A stretch of DNA of 64,000 nt from DASXKD01 sp963806145. Its GTDB lineage: Bacteria > Actinomycetota > Actinomycetes > Streptosporangiales > Streptosporangiaceae. Both the position numbers and the translations under genes were made by a program. This document shows positions 8,762 to 17,414 of this stretch, piece by piece (positions within the stretch are counted from its first letter, which is position 1; each line of letters starts with the position of its first letter). Location of the stretch: the NCBI GenBank assembly GCA_963806145.1, contig CAWDXD010000023.1:62001-126000 (forward strand), given 5' to 3'. Under the pieces are notes generated by a model, which was not told the DNA's origin, did no database searches, and saw only the letters and a list, made by a program, of their open reading frames with translations.

Positions 8762-9408
8762 GGCTGGTCCGTGGTGTCCGCATCGGTCCGCGCGAGCAAC
8801 TCGGTCAGCGTCATGTCCCAGGTCGGCAGTGCGCGGGAAGATTTGAAGCGCTGGAGTTCCTCCATCGTCTGCCGGCTGATCTTGATCCAGGCGCTGTTCG
8901 GGAAGTGGGCGTCGATGGCCTCGCGCCAGACCGAGACGGGCAGCCGGTAGGACGCTTCCTTGCTCCAGGGCACCTGGTATACCTGCATGCGGCCGTCGCT
9001 GACGGTGAACACGGTGCCGCTGAACAGCAGCAGCAACGGGATCTCGCCGGCTTCGAGGCTGTCGAAATACCTGGCCGAGCCCACTTCCAGGTCATAGGTG
9101 AACGGAACCGGCAGTTCGATCTCGCAGGAGCCGGAAAAGCCGGGCACCATCGTCGCCACGGTGGTGAACTGCATGGGCTTCAGCGTGTCGGCCCAGCGGT
9201 CCGTGTCGCCGAAAAGATCGTTCAGCCGTTCCGCCTCCACGCTCGAATACCGGCGCCTGGCCGGCTCGATCCTGATCTGGCACCGCAGCGCGATCGCTTC
9301 CACCTGCTGGCCGCTGGTCTCGCTGATCCGCAGCACCAGCGAGAGGGCCGGCACCACCGCGTACCGGTCTACCGTGGCCCCGATGCAGTCGAAAGTCAGC
9401 TCGGCCAC
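8758..9408 (-). CDS. DUF6084 family hydrogenase-associated protein
   Basis: A 216-residue protein starting at GTG 9408 (VAELTFDCIGATVDRYAVVP), one base after the DUF5947 stop. It is beta-rich, with LRISETSGQQVEAIALRCQI, PGFSGSCEIELPVPFTYDLE and IPLLLLFSGTVF, and lacks cysteine motifs or membrane helices. It corresponds to the family I know as DUF6084, found in group 1h hydrogenase operons of actinobacteria. No biochemical role is known to me. Tight spacing on both sides argues for co-translation and stoichiometric production with its neighbours. Confidence 0.7.
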   Translation of the reverse strand: MAELTFDCIGATVDRYAVVPALSLVLRISETSGQQVEAIALRCQIRIEPARRRYSSVEAERLNDLFGDTDRWADTLKPMQFTTVATMVPGFSGSCEIELPVPFTYDLEVGSARYFDSLEAGEIPLLLLFSGTVFTVSDGRMQVYQVPWSKEASYRLPVSVWREAIDAHFPNSAWIKISRQTMEELQRFKSSRALPTWDMTLTELLARTDADTTDQP

Positions 9409-9409
9409 G

Positions 9410-10167
9410 TCAGGACTCCCGGGCCGGAGCTAGCCCTGACCCCGCCACCCCGCCCAAGGGCCGCGCCCGCGAGCGGACCTTGTCGAGGAACTCGGCGATG
9501 CTCTCGCGTGCCTGCTCCCCGCCGTCGAAACCGCGCCAGTGCAGGCGCATCCGCCCGGCCAGTTCGTAGCAGACATCGACCGGCACCAGGAAATGCTCCA
9601 CGCTGGTGTCCGTGCGGCAGATCAGGGCCGCCTCCACGTCCGGTGCCAGGGCCGCCAGCAGCGGATGGTCCGCGGCGAGCCGGTCCCAGGCCGCCAGGTC
9701 GAGCCGGCACTGCGTGGCGCCCGCGGGGCTCGGGTAGAAGCCGGTCACCTCGCCGACCGCCGAACTGCGCAGGAAGAACGCCAGCCCGACGGGGATGTCG
9801 AGCATGTCCCACTCGGCGGCCGTCATCGGCCGGTCCGGGTCGACCGCGTACCTGTCGGGCACCGACCGGTACCGCCCGCGGCCCGCCTGCCCGTGCGTGA
9901 AGAGCAGATAGCACGGGCGGCAGGCACACATCAGGCTGGACTGCTCCAGGTCCGCGACATGCCCGTGCTCGGAAGCGATGACGGCCGCGCAGAACTCGCA
10001 CTTCTCCTCGGCCGCTGCGCTGCCCTCGGCGGCGCCGCCCTCGGCCTGAGGGCCGGCCCCGGCGCGGCCCCCCTCCGTGCCCACGCCGGGGCCGTCCGCC
10101 GGGGCGCCCGCCGGGGCCCGGCCGGCCGGTCCGGCACGAACCGGCGCAGGCCCGCGGGCCCGCTCAT
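9410..10167 (-). CDS. DUF5947 family hydrogenase-associated protein (apparent frameshift near N-terminus)
   Basis: The start is the ATG at 10167 overlapping the NifU-like stop (ATGA), encoding MSGPAGLRRFVPDRPAG. The conserved remainder lies in another frame: EEKCEFCAAVIASEHGHVAD, SSLMCACRPCYLLFT and TEWDM-like positions (AAEWDMLDIPVGLAFFLRSS). The shift falls in a GC-rich stretch near 10115-10125, and one base appears to be missing. Cys pairs at the N-terminus (CEFC, CACRPC) suggest a metal-binding finger. The family accompanies group 1h hydrogenase genes. The last codons come from a short dispersed repeat (see 9429-9453). Function unknown. Confidence 0.65.
9429..9453. repeat. Short dispersed repeat (family 2), copy at 3' end of DUF5947 gene
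   Basis: GCTAGCCCTGACCCCGCCAC followed by CCCGC. The same sequence occurs twice in tandem inside hypF at 23869-23927. Here it supplies the last residues of the DUF5947 protein (GGVAGSGLA). Confidence 0.6.
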
Positions 10168-11042
10168 GACGGCACCGCAGCCGGCACCGCCACGCGCACC
10201 CCCTGGCTGTCGGCCAGCAGCGGCAGCGGGTCGAGATGGGCAGCCAGGCCAGCCAGCCCAGTGCCCGCCCGGCTGACGTCATACCGGGCTCCGCACGGGC
10301 AGGTCAGCACCTCGCGGTCGAGCGTCCCTTCGCCCAGCCGGGAGCCGCAGGAGCCGCACTGGTCGCGATAGGCGTACAGCGTCCCGCGGACCGAGCAGAC
10401 GAGCACCGCCAGGTCTCCGGCGGACGCGGTCACCGGCCGCGAGCTGGGCGGCCCGATGTCCGGCAGCACGATCCACTCGCCGCCGGCCGTGGCGGCCGGC
10501 GGCCCGGCGGCCGCCTCCGCCCCCGGGCGCGGCCCGATCTGCAGCAGCTTCGGCTCGGGCGGGGCGGTCATGCCCTCCACGACCACCTCGGTCACCTCCG
10601 GCGCCGCATCCTGCACGGCTCCCTCGATCGCGAGCTGGACCGTGACGGTCGAGGACGGGCAGCCGTGGCACGAGCCTTCCAGCCGGAGCCGGGCGACGCC
10701 GTCGCTCACGCCCAGGTACTGCACGCCGCCGGCGTGCGAGCCCAGGTAGGGCCGGACCTGGTCCAGCGCCCGCTGGATCCGGGCGTCCACGTCCAGCGGG
10801 TGCAGCCCGTGCAGCAACAGCAGGCCCTCGACGAGGGGGTCCGCGGCGAGCCGGTCCAGCACGGCCCGGCCCGGCTCACCCTCTTCGGCCAGGGCCGCCA
10901 TGATGGCGGCCAGGCCGTCTCCGTACATGCCGACCAGCAGGCGGACAAGCTCCTCCGCGGTCGCGGCGGCAGTGCCGCCGCGTGCCCGCAGCGAGGCCAG
11001 AAGTTCCTCGATCCGTTCGCCCGTCTGCGCAACGCTGGTCAT
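10164..11042 (-). CDS. NifU-domain protein with C-terminal Rieske-like cysteine ribbon, hydrogenase-associated
   Basis: A 292-residue fusion. Residues 1-75 are helical. Residues 80-150 are a NifU C-terminal domain with the GSCHGCPSS Cys-x2-Cys that binds a [4Fe-4S] cluster. Residues 190-290 look like a Rieske ferredoxin (LAVLVCSVRGTLYAYRD, then CPCGARYDVSRAGTG), but the histidine ligands are absent and the cysteines form CGSC and CPC pairs. It could be a rubredoxin- or zinc-ribbon-like site. It sits between the large subunit and DUF5947, in the place where group 1h operons carry an Fe-S protein thought to relay electrons from the hydrogenase. Cluster type and partner are inference. Confidence 0.8.
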   Translation of the reverse strand: MTSVAQTGERIEELLASLRARGGTAAATAEELVRLLVGMYGDGLAAIMAALAEEGEPGRAVLDRLAADPLVEGLLLLHGLHPLDVDARIQRALDQVRPYLGSHAGGVQYLGVSDGVARLRLEGSCHGCPSSTVTVQLAIEGAVQDAAPEVTEVVVEGMTAPPEPKLLQIGPRPGAEAAAGPPAATAGGEWIVLPDIGPPSSRPVTASAGDLAVLVCSVRGTLYAYRDQCGSCGSRLGEGTLDREVLTCPCGARYDVSRAGTGLAGLAAHLDPLPLLADSQGVRVAVPAAVPS

Positions 11043-11107
11043 CGGGCCTCGCTTCCCCTAGGCAGCCGCGGCACCGCCGCCGTGACGGCGCCGCACATCC
11101 TCAGGCG

Positions 11108-12892
11108 TCAGGTTGCCAGGGTGACCGACATCGGCGTGTGCACCTTCTCCAGCTTCTTCCCATCGCCGAGGTACATGTGCACGCCGCACGGCAGGCACGG
11201 GTCGAAGCTGCGGACCGCCCGCATGATGTCGATGCCCTTGAACCTGTCCGGAGGATTCTCCTCGAAGATCGGCGTGTTCTGCACCGCGTCCTCATACGGC
11301 CCGGGCGTCCCGTAGACGTCGCGGACGCTGGCGTTCCACGGCGTCGGCGGGTACGGGTGGTAGTTCGCGATCTTCCCGCCGCGGATCACCATGTGGTGGG
11401 ACAAGACGCCGCGGACCGCCTCGGTGAACCCGCAGGAGTTCGCCTCGTCGGGCACGCTGAACGGCTCCCAGGTCTTGGTTCGCCCGGCCCGGATCTCGGC
11501 CAGCGCCTTCTCGGTGAAATGCAGCGCGCACGCCGCCGCGTAGGCCTGGAAGTAGGTGCGGGCGCGGTCGCGCTCGATCGCGTTGGACAGCGGTGCCCCG
11601 GACTTGTCGGTGGGGATCTTCCACTCGAACGTGACCTCGGGCTTGCTGACCGTCCGGGGCAGGTTGATCTGCACGCTGTGACCCGTGGACTTGACGTAGC
11701 CGAAGTCCACGAGACCGCCGAGCGCGGTCGCCCAGAGCCGGGCGATGGGGCCGCCGCCGGTGTCGGCCGCAAGGTGGTTGGTGCCGTCGAACCACCGCGG
11801 CGACATGACCCAGCTGTACTTGCCGCCGAAGTCACGCTTGGCGGGCTTGGGGATGGTGTGCTGGTTCCACGGGTGCCTGCGGTCCACCGGGTTGCCCAGC
11901 GGATCGCGGGTGACGAACATCTCCTGGTCTTCCCAGTCCTCGTAGTAGGAACTGCCGAGCAGGATGCGGATCCCGAGGTTGATCTCCACCAGGTCGTTGG
12001 TGAGCAGTTGCCCATCCCTGATCACGCCGGGGCTGACGAACATCTTCCGGCCCCAGTCGGTCATGTGGTCGTACCGGAAGTCGCAGTGGTCGGGGTCGTT
12101 GAGGCTGCCCCAGCAGACCAGGTCGGCACGGCGCCGGCCGACCTCCTCGTACCCGGGCAGCGCCTCGTAGAAGAAGTCGAACAGGTCGTCGTGCATCGGC
12201 ACCACGCGCTTCATGAACTCCACGTAGCGCATGAGCCGGGTGAGGTAGTCGGTGAAGAGCTGGACGGTCGCGGTCGTCCCGACGCCGCCGGGGTAGAGCG
12301 TGGAGGGGTGCACGTGGCGGCCCTCCATCAGGCAGAACATCTCCCTGGTGGACCGGCTGACCTGCAGCGCCTCGCGGTAGAACTCGCCTTCGAGCGGGTT
12401 CAGCGACCGCATGATGTCGCCGATCGTCCGGTAGCCGTGGTCGGCCGCGTGCGGCGACTCGGTCCGGTTCGCCAGCTCCAGCACGCCCGGGTTGGTCTCG
12501 CCGACCATCCGCTCGCAGAAGTCCACCCCGACCAGGTTCTCCTGGAAGATGTTGTGGTCGAACATGTACTCCGCGGACTCGCCCAGGTTGATGATCCACT
12601 CACCGAGGTGCGGCGGGCGCACCCCGTAGGCCATGTTCTGGTTGTACACCGAGCAGGTCGCGTGGTTGTCCCCGCAGATGCCGCAGATGCGGCTGGTGAT
12701 GAAGTGCGCGTCCCGCGGATCCTTGCCCTTCATGAAAATGCTGTAGCCGCGGAAGATCGACGAAGTGCTGTGGCACTCGGCGACCCTCTTCTGCTTGAAG
12801 TCGATCTTGGTGTAAATGCCCAGGCTGCCGACGATCCGGGTGATCGGATCCCAGGCCATCTCCACCAGGCCGGCGTCTTCGGCGGTGGTCAT
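11108..12892 (-). CDS. hhyL: [NiFe]-hydrogenase large subunit, group 1h type
   Basis: A 594-residue catalytic subunit carrying the NiFe(CN)2CO site. The N-terminal motif ITSRICGICGDNHATCS and the C-terminal motif RSFDPCLPCGVHMY supply the four cysteine ligands. Peptidase cleavage normally follows the His of the second motif, and here about 22 residues remain beyond it. Segments such as FCLMEGRHVHPSTLYPGGVG and SHHMVIRGGKIANYHPYPPT are characteristic of the actinobacterial high-affinity (group 1h, formerly 5) enzymes that oxidise atmospheric H2. The ATG at 12892 was chosen because AGGGGAG precedes it; an in-frame GTG lies at 12913. It is 49 bp downstream of the small subunit. Confidence 0.95.
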   Translation of the reverse strand: MTTAEDAGLVEMAWDPITRIVGSLGIYTKIDFKQKRVAECHSTSSIFRGYSIFMKGKDPRDAHFITSRICGICGDNHATCSVYNQNMAYGVRPPHLGEWIINLGESAEYMFDHNIFQENLVGVDFCERMVGETNPGVLELANRTESPHAADHGYRTIGDIMRSLNPLEGEFYREALQVSRSTREMFCLMEGRHVHPSTLYPGGVGTTATVQLFTDYLTRLMRYVEFMKRVVPMHDDLFDFFYEALPGYEEVGRRRADLVCWGSLNDPDHCDFRYDHMTDWGRKMFVSPGVIRDGQLLTNDLVEINLGIRILLGSSYYEDWEDQEMFVTRDPLGNPVDRRHPWNQHTIPKPAKRDFGGKYSWVMSPRWFDGTNHLAADTGGGPIARLWATALGGLVDFGYVKSTGHSVQINLPRTVSKPEVTFEWKIPTDKSGAPLSNAIERDRARTYFQAYAAACALHFTEKALAEIRAGRTKTWEPFSVPDEANSCGFTEAVRGVLSHHMVIRGGKIANYHPYPPTPWNASVRDVYGTPGPYEDAVQNTPIFEENPPDRFKGIDIMRAVRSFDPCLPCGVHMYLGDGKKLEKVHTPMSVTLAT

Positions 12893-12941
12893 AGCACTCC
12901 CCTTCTCTGCCACACGGCGCGGGGCGCCGCCCAGCCGGTGG

Positions 12942-14018
<1,077 letters not shown>

Positions 14019-14312
14019 CCGCGGCCACCCCCTGACTTCTGATTCGAGGTTCGTGATGCGCGGACGGTCGTCATGCTAGACCCGGCCAGAGCTACCTTCA
14101 AGACCGAACAGGCGTGGACCGGACAGAAATGTCTAGATCCAAGTCACCAGGTGGTTACAGCTGGCCGCGCAACGACCACTGCCTGCCACAAAGATGCCCG
14201 CAAAGGCCGGCCAGCTCCGGCGTCAGCGCTGGCCTGAGCAGGCGGGATCGAATAACCTGACATCAGCCTGGAGACCGCGTCGCGGTGCGGGCAAACGCCA
14301 AGGGAGCAGTCG

Positions 14313-14963
14313 GTGAGCGAGGCCATGACGGGTCCAGGCGACCCGATCCAGGTCACGCCGGTCGTGGTGCTGTTGCAGGTGTTCCCCGCGCGGCCCTCCT
14401 CGATCCCCGACATCCGGGACTTCGTGCGCCGCTGCCTCGCCGAGTCACCGCTCACCGAGGAGGGGACCCGCGAGGTAAGCGAGACCGTATTCCGCGCACT
14501 GCTGGACGCGGCCGGGCCGACCGGGTACATCCAGGTGGCGTTCCGCATCTTCCCCGAGCACGTCGAGGTCGACGTGCTGCACTCCGACAACCAGATCCAG
14601 CAGCCGGGGGCCGCGCCGAACGGGTCGCGCGGCGGCCAGGCCGCCGACCGCACCGTGACCACCACGGCGGCCCCCGTGCCCGACACGGCCAGCCCGGTGA
14701 CCGGCACTTCTGCCGCCGGGGAAGCGGCCGGCCCCGGCGGTGAGCTGGGCGGCATGGTGCCCGGATCCCCCGGCCACCCCGACACCTTCGCGGACTGGAT
14801 GTCGACGGCACTGCGCCGGGAGGGCCTGACCCAGGAGGCCGCCGCCCGCATGCTCGGCGTGTCCGTCAAGACGGTCAGCCGCTGGGTGGGCGGCGCCACC
14901 GAGCCGCGGATGCGTGATCTGCGCCGCATCCAGGAAGTCTTCGGCGAGGTACCGATCTCCTAG
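14313..14963 (+). CDS. HTH regulator divergent from the hydrogenase operon
   Basis: A 216-residue protein. Residues 155-210 form an XRE-like helix-turn-helix (LTQEAAARMLGVSVKTVSRW). The first 80 residues (LLQVFPARPSSIPDIRDFVR, then EGTREVSETVFRALLDAAGP and HVEVDVLHSD) resemble the start of an anti-sigma/HATPase fold but lack clear ATP-binding motifs. A low-complexity linker joins the parts. It starts at GTG 14313 and is divergent from hhyS across 294 bp, so it is the obvious candidate regulator of both arms of the hydrogenase locus. Target sites are not identified. Confidence 0.75.
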   Translation: MSEAMTGPGDPIQVTPVVVLLQVFPARPSSIPDIRDFVRRCLAESPLTEEGTREVSETVFRALLDAAGPTGYIQVAFRIFPEHVEVDVLHSDNQIQQPGAAPNGSRGGQAADRTVTTTAAPVPDTASPVTGTSAAGEAAGPGGELGGMVPGSPGHPDTFADWMSTALRREGLTQEAAARMLGVSVKTVSRWVGGATEPRMRDLRRIQEVFGEVPIS

Positions 14964-15078
14964 CCCCGGCGGGCATCCTCGTGGCATCGGGTGCCCGGCC
15001 GCCGGTCAGCGGCAATCAACCAGGACTTGTCTGTCCAGTTCACTAGACGTCCCCCCAGAACTGTCCTAGCGTGCTGCC

Positions 15079-15645
15079 ATGGCGGTACTCGCGGGCCGGC
15101 ACCAGCTCGGCCCCGACCGGGGCCGCATCATTCTGCGCACCTTCCGTGATGGGCTGGCCGCGCAGGCAGGTCATGACCTCACCATCGAAGCCACCCGGTG
15201 GTCGGGTGTGCTCGAGGTGAACGACGACCTCAGCCCGGCCGGACTCGATGTCAGCATCGACATGGGCGCCCTGGTGGTCCGGGAAGGGACCGGCGGCGTG
15301 AAGCCGCTGACCGACCGGGACCGCAGGGAGATCGCCGTCACGGCGCGCAAGGTGCTGGCCGCTGACCGCCATCCGGAGGCTGGTTTCGCCGCGGCCGGCT
15401 TCGAGCCTGCAGCCGGGGGGGGCGGCGAAATCAGCGGTACGCTGACCATTCGCGGCCAGTCACGGCCGCTGCGGGTAAAGGTCACCCAGACCGGGGACGG
15501 CCAATACCACGCAGAGGCCAAGGTCGCGCAGTCCGACTACGGGATCAAGCCCTACACCGCGTTCCTCGGCGCTCTGCGGGTCCGTGACGCCGTCGAGATC
15601 GCGGCCGACGTTGGCTTGTCAGATCCGCCCCCGGGGACAGCTTGA
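15079..15645 (+). CDS. YceI family protein
   Basis: A 188-residue lipocalin-like protein: GRIILRTFRDGLAAQAGHDL, WSGVLEVNDD and ISGTLTIRGQSRPLRVKVTQ are YceI landmarks. No signal peptide is visible, so it is probably cytoplasmic. YceI proteins bind isoprenoid or amphiphilic ligands. A role in quinone handling next to a respiratory hydrogenase is possible but unproven. The stop overlaps the ATG of the first SIS gene (TGATG), so it is the first gene of the maturation transcript. Confidence 0.85.
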   Translation: MAVLAGRHQLGPDRGRIILRTFRDGLAAQAGHDLTIEATRWSGVLEVNDDLSPAGLDVSIDMGALVVREGTGGVKPLTDRDRREIAVTARKVLAADRHPEAGFAAAGFEPAAGGGGEISGTLTIRGQSRPLRVKVTQTGDGQYHAEAKVAQSDYGIKPYTAFLGALRVRDAVEIAADVGLSDPPPGTA

Positions 15646-16292
15646 TGACCAGCGGCTACGATCCGCAGACGACGGCCAGGCTGGCCGCCGCCGGTGACGA
15701 CGCCGGCAAGGCGTTCGCCCGCCGCATCGAGCCGATGGCCGGCCTTGCCGGGCAAGCCGACGCCGTGACCGAGGCCTGTCACGCCATGGCGGTGCGGTTC
15801 CATCAGGGCGGCAAGCTCGTAGTGTTCGGCACCGGCAGCGCCAGCACCGACGCGCAGCACGTCGCGGTGGAGTTCGTGCATCCGGTGATCGTCGGCAAGC
15901 GTGCGCTGCCGGCCATCTCGCTGACCACCGACATCGCCACGGTGACCGGGATCGCCGAGCGCGAGGGCATGGACGCGATCTTCTCCCACCAGCTTCGATA
16001 CCTGGCCGAGCCCGGCGATATCGCGATCGGCATCTGCGCCACCGGGCACTGCGGCAGCGTGCGCGCCGGGCTGGCCACGGCCAGGGAACTCGGCCTGCTG
16101 ACGGTCGCGCTCACCGGCCGGGCGGGCGGGGAGGCCGGCGACGGCCCAGCCGCGGACCACGTGCTGGTCGCGGACTCCAGCGACCCCCGGCTGATCAAAG
16201 AGATGCACGTCACCATGTACCACCTGCTGTGGGAACTGGTGCACGTCTTCCTGGAGCAGCCGGGCGCCCTGAGCCCGGGGGTGTTCGCGTGA
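15645..16292 (+). CDS. SIS-domain protein 1, GmhA-like with altered phosphate loop
   Basis: A 215-residue protein of the sedoheptulose-7-phosphate isomerase (GmhA) fold. It keeps residues equivalent to the E. coli catalytic pair: Glu in DAQHVAVEFVHP (about residue 76) and His in IKEMHVTMYH (about 188). The phosphate-binding loop, normally STSGNS, reads CATGHCGS (131-138), so ordinary sugar-phosphate binding is doubtful. It is translationally coupled to yceI. A second SIS gene with the opposite losses lies two genes on. No lipopolysaccharide heptose pathway is expected in an actinomycete, so a hydrogenase-linked role is inferred. Confidence 0.8.
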   Translation: MTSGYDPQTTARLAAAGDDAGKAFARRIEPMAGLAGQADAVTEACHAMAVRFHQGGKLVVFGTGSASTDAQHVAVEFVHPVIVGKRALPAISLTTDIATVTGIAEREGMDAIFSHQLRYLAEPGDIAIGICATGHCGSVRAGLATARELGLLTVALTGRAGGEAGDGPAADHVLVADSSDPRLIKEMHVTMYHLLWELVHVFLEQPGALSPGVFA

Positions 16293-16317
16293 CCAGCGGG
16301 CGAGGAAGCGTATTCAT

Positions 16318-16710
16318 ATGACCACTCAGAGCGGCCAGCCGGCCCGGCCGGGCCAAGGCCCCATGACGGAGGAACGGGGCCTTGAGCCAGCGGGGGGTTC
16401 CGGGGGGTCGCTCCCCCGGGCTAGCAGCGGCCAAGGCCCCATGACGGAGGAACGGGGCCTTGAGCCAGCGGGGGGTTCCGGGGGGTCGTCCCTCCGGGCC
16501 AGCACGGCCGGGGAATGCTATGGCGATGTCTGCATCACCTGCTCGGACACCGCAGTGGAGGTCACCGTGCTGCGCCTGCTCGGTGACGGGCTGGCCATGG
16601 TGGACACCGGCCAGGGCGAGGAGGAGGTCAGCGTCGCGCTGGTCGAGGCCCGGCCCGGTGACACCATCCTGGTGCACGCCAAGGAAGCCATCGCGATCGT
16701 GGGGAGGTGA
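16318..16710 (+). CDS. Second HypC/HupF-like chaperone with duplicated N-terminal repeat
   Basis: A 130-residue protein. The C-terminal 65 residues form a HypC-type beta-barrel with the start motif GDVCITCSDTAVEVTVLRLL, then MVDTGQGEEEVSVALV and PGDTILVHAKEAIAIV. In HypC the first Cys follows the initiator Met; here CITC lies about 70 residues in. The N-terminal extension is built from two 26-residue copies of GQGPMTEERGLEPAGGSGGS, encoded by a dispersed DNA repeat. It may be a natural extension, or translation may start downstream of the repeat. HypC proteins carry the Fe(CN)2CO unit with HypD. This paralogue is probably specialised for this hydrogenase (inference). Confidence 0.75.
   Translation: MTTQSGQPARPGQGPMTEERGLEPAGGSGGSLPRASSGQGPMTEERGLEPAGGSGGSSLRASTAGECYGDVCITCSDTAVEVTVLRLLGDGLAMVDTGQGEEEVSVALVEARPGDTILVHAKEAIAIVGR
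16351..16504 (-). repeat. Two-hairpin dispersed repeat (family 1), two tandem in-frame copies
   Basis: Period 78 bp (copies start at 16351 and 16429). Each contains the hairpin CAAGGCCCC/GGGGCCTTG (16354-16362 with 16376-16384; 16432-16440 with 16454-16462) and the conserved core GGGGGGTTCCGGGGGGTCG. The element is oriented on the minus strand relative to other copies. 78 is divisible by three, so the HypC-like frame is kept. Confidence 0.8.
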
Positions 16711-16717
16711 CGTCGCG

Positions 16718-17398
16718 TTGTCGCGTGCCGAACCCGGTGCGAGCGCGATGGAGGCGCTCTACCCGTTCCTGTACTCCGACGCCTCGGATCTGGCTGACCT
16801 GAAGGCGGAGGTGCGTGAGTCGACGCTGGCCAAGGCCCGGGAGATCGCCGAGCTGCGCAACGTCGTGGCTGCCCGGGAGTCGGCCAGGCTGGCCAACTGC
16901 GCCGAGGACATGGCCGCCCGGTTCGCCGCGGGCGGCCGGCTGTTCGCCTTCGGCAACGGCGGCAGCGCCACCGACGCCCAGGAGGTCGCCACCTTGTTCC
17001 TCAGCCCGGGCGGCGGCGCGCCCGCGCTGCCCGCCTTCGGGCTGGCCAACGACACCTCCGTGGTCACGGCGCTGTGCAACGACGTGGGTGTCGACGTGGT
17101 GTTCGCCCGGCAGCTCGCGGCGTTCGGCCGCCGCGAGGACATCGCGATCGGGCTGTCCACGAGCGGCAACTCCGAGAACCTCGTGCGCGCGTTCGCCGAG
17201 GCCAGCCGGCACGGCATGCTCACCGTGGGGCTGGCCGGCTACGAGGGCGGGGTCATGGCCGAGCTGGACAGCATCGACTACCTGTTCGTCGCGCCGTCCA
17301 CCTCCGTGCACCGGATCCAGGAAGCCCAGACCACCATCTACCACGTCCTGTGGGAGCTGACCCTCGCCGCGCTGGCTCCCCGCCGGGCCAGCACATGA
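16718..17398 (+). CDS. SIS-domain protein 2, GmhA-like without catalytic residues
   Basis: A GmhA-fold protein with the intact loops FGNGGSATDAQ and GLSTSGNSENL, so phosphate binding should be kept. At the positions of the E. coli GmhA catalytic pair it has Leu (in QEVATLFLSP) instead of Glu and Gln (in RIQEAQTTIYH) instead of His, so it should not isomerise alone. The TTG at 16718 has a GGGGAGG site 10 bases upstream and gives 226 residues. The ATG at 16748 (216 residues) has no visible ribosome site. It probably forms mixed oligomers with SIS protein 1 (see findings). Confidence 0.8.
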   Translation: MSRAEPGASAMEALYPFLYSDASDLADLKAEVRESTLAKAREIAELRNVVAARESARLANCAEDMAARFAAGGRLFAFGNGGSATDAQEVATLFLSPGGGAPALPAFGLANDTSVVTALCNDVGVDVVFARQLAAFGRREDIAIGLSTSGNSENLVRAFAEASRHGMLTVGLAGYEGGVMAELDSIDYLFVAPSTSVHRIQEAQTTIYHVLWELTLAALAPRRAST

Positions 17399-17414
17399 CC
17401 GGGCCGGGGCGCAC

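Noticed and set aside
15020..15078. Promoter-like TTGTCT and TAGCGT hexamers before yceI
   Set aside because: Spacing and match are too weak to call in this GC-rich sequence without transcript data.
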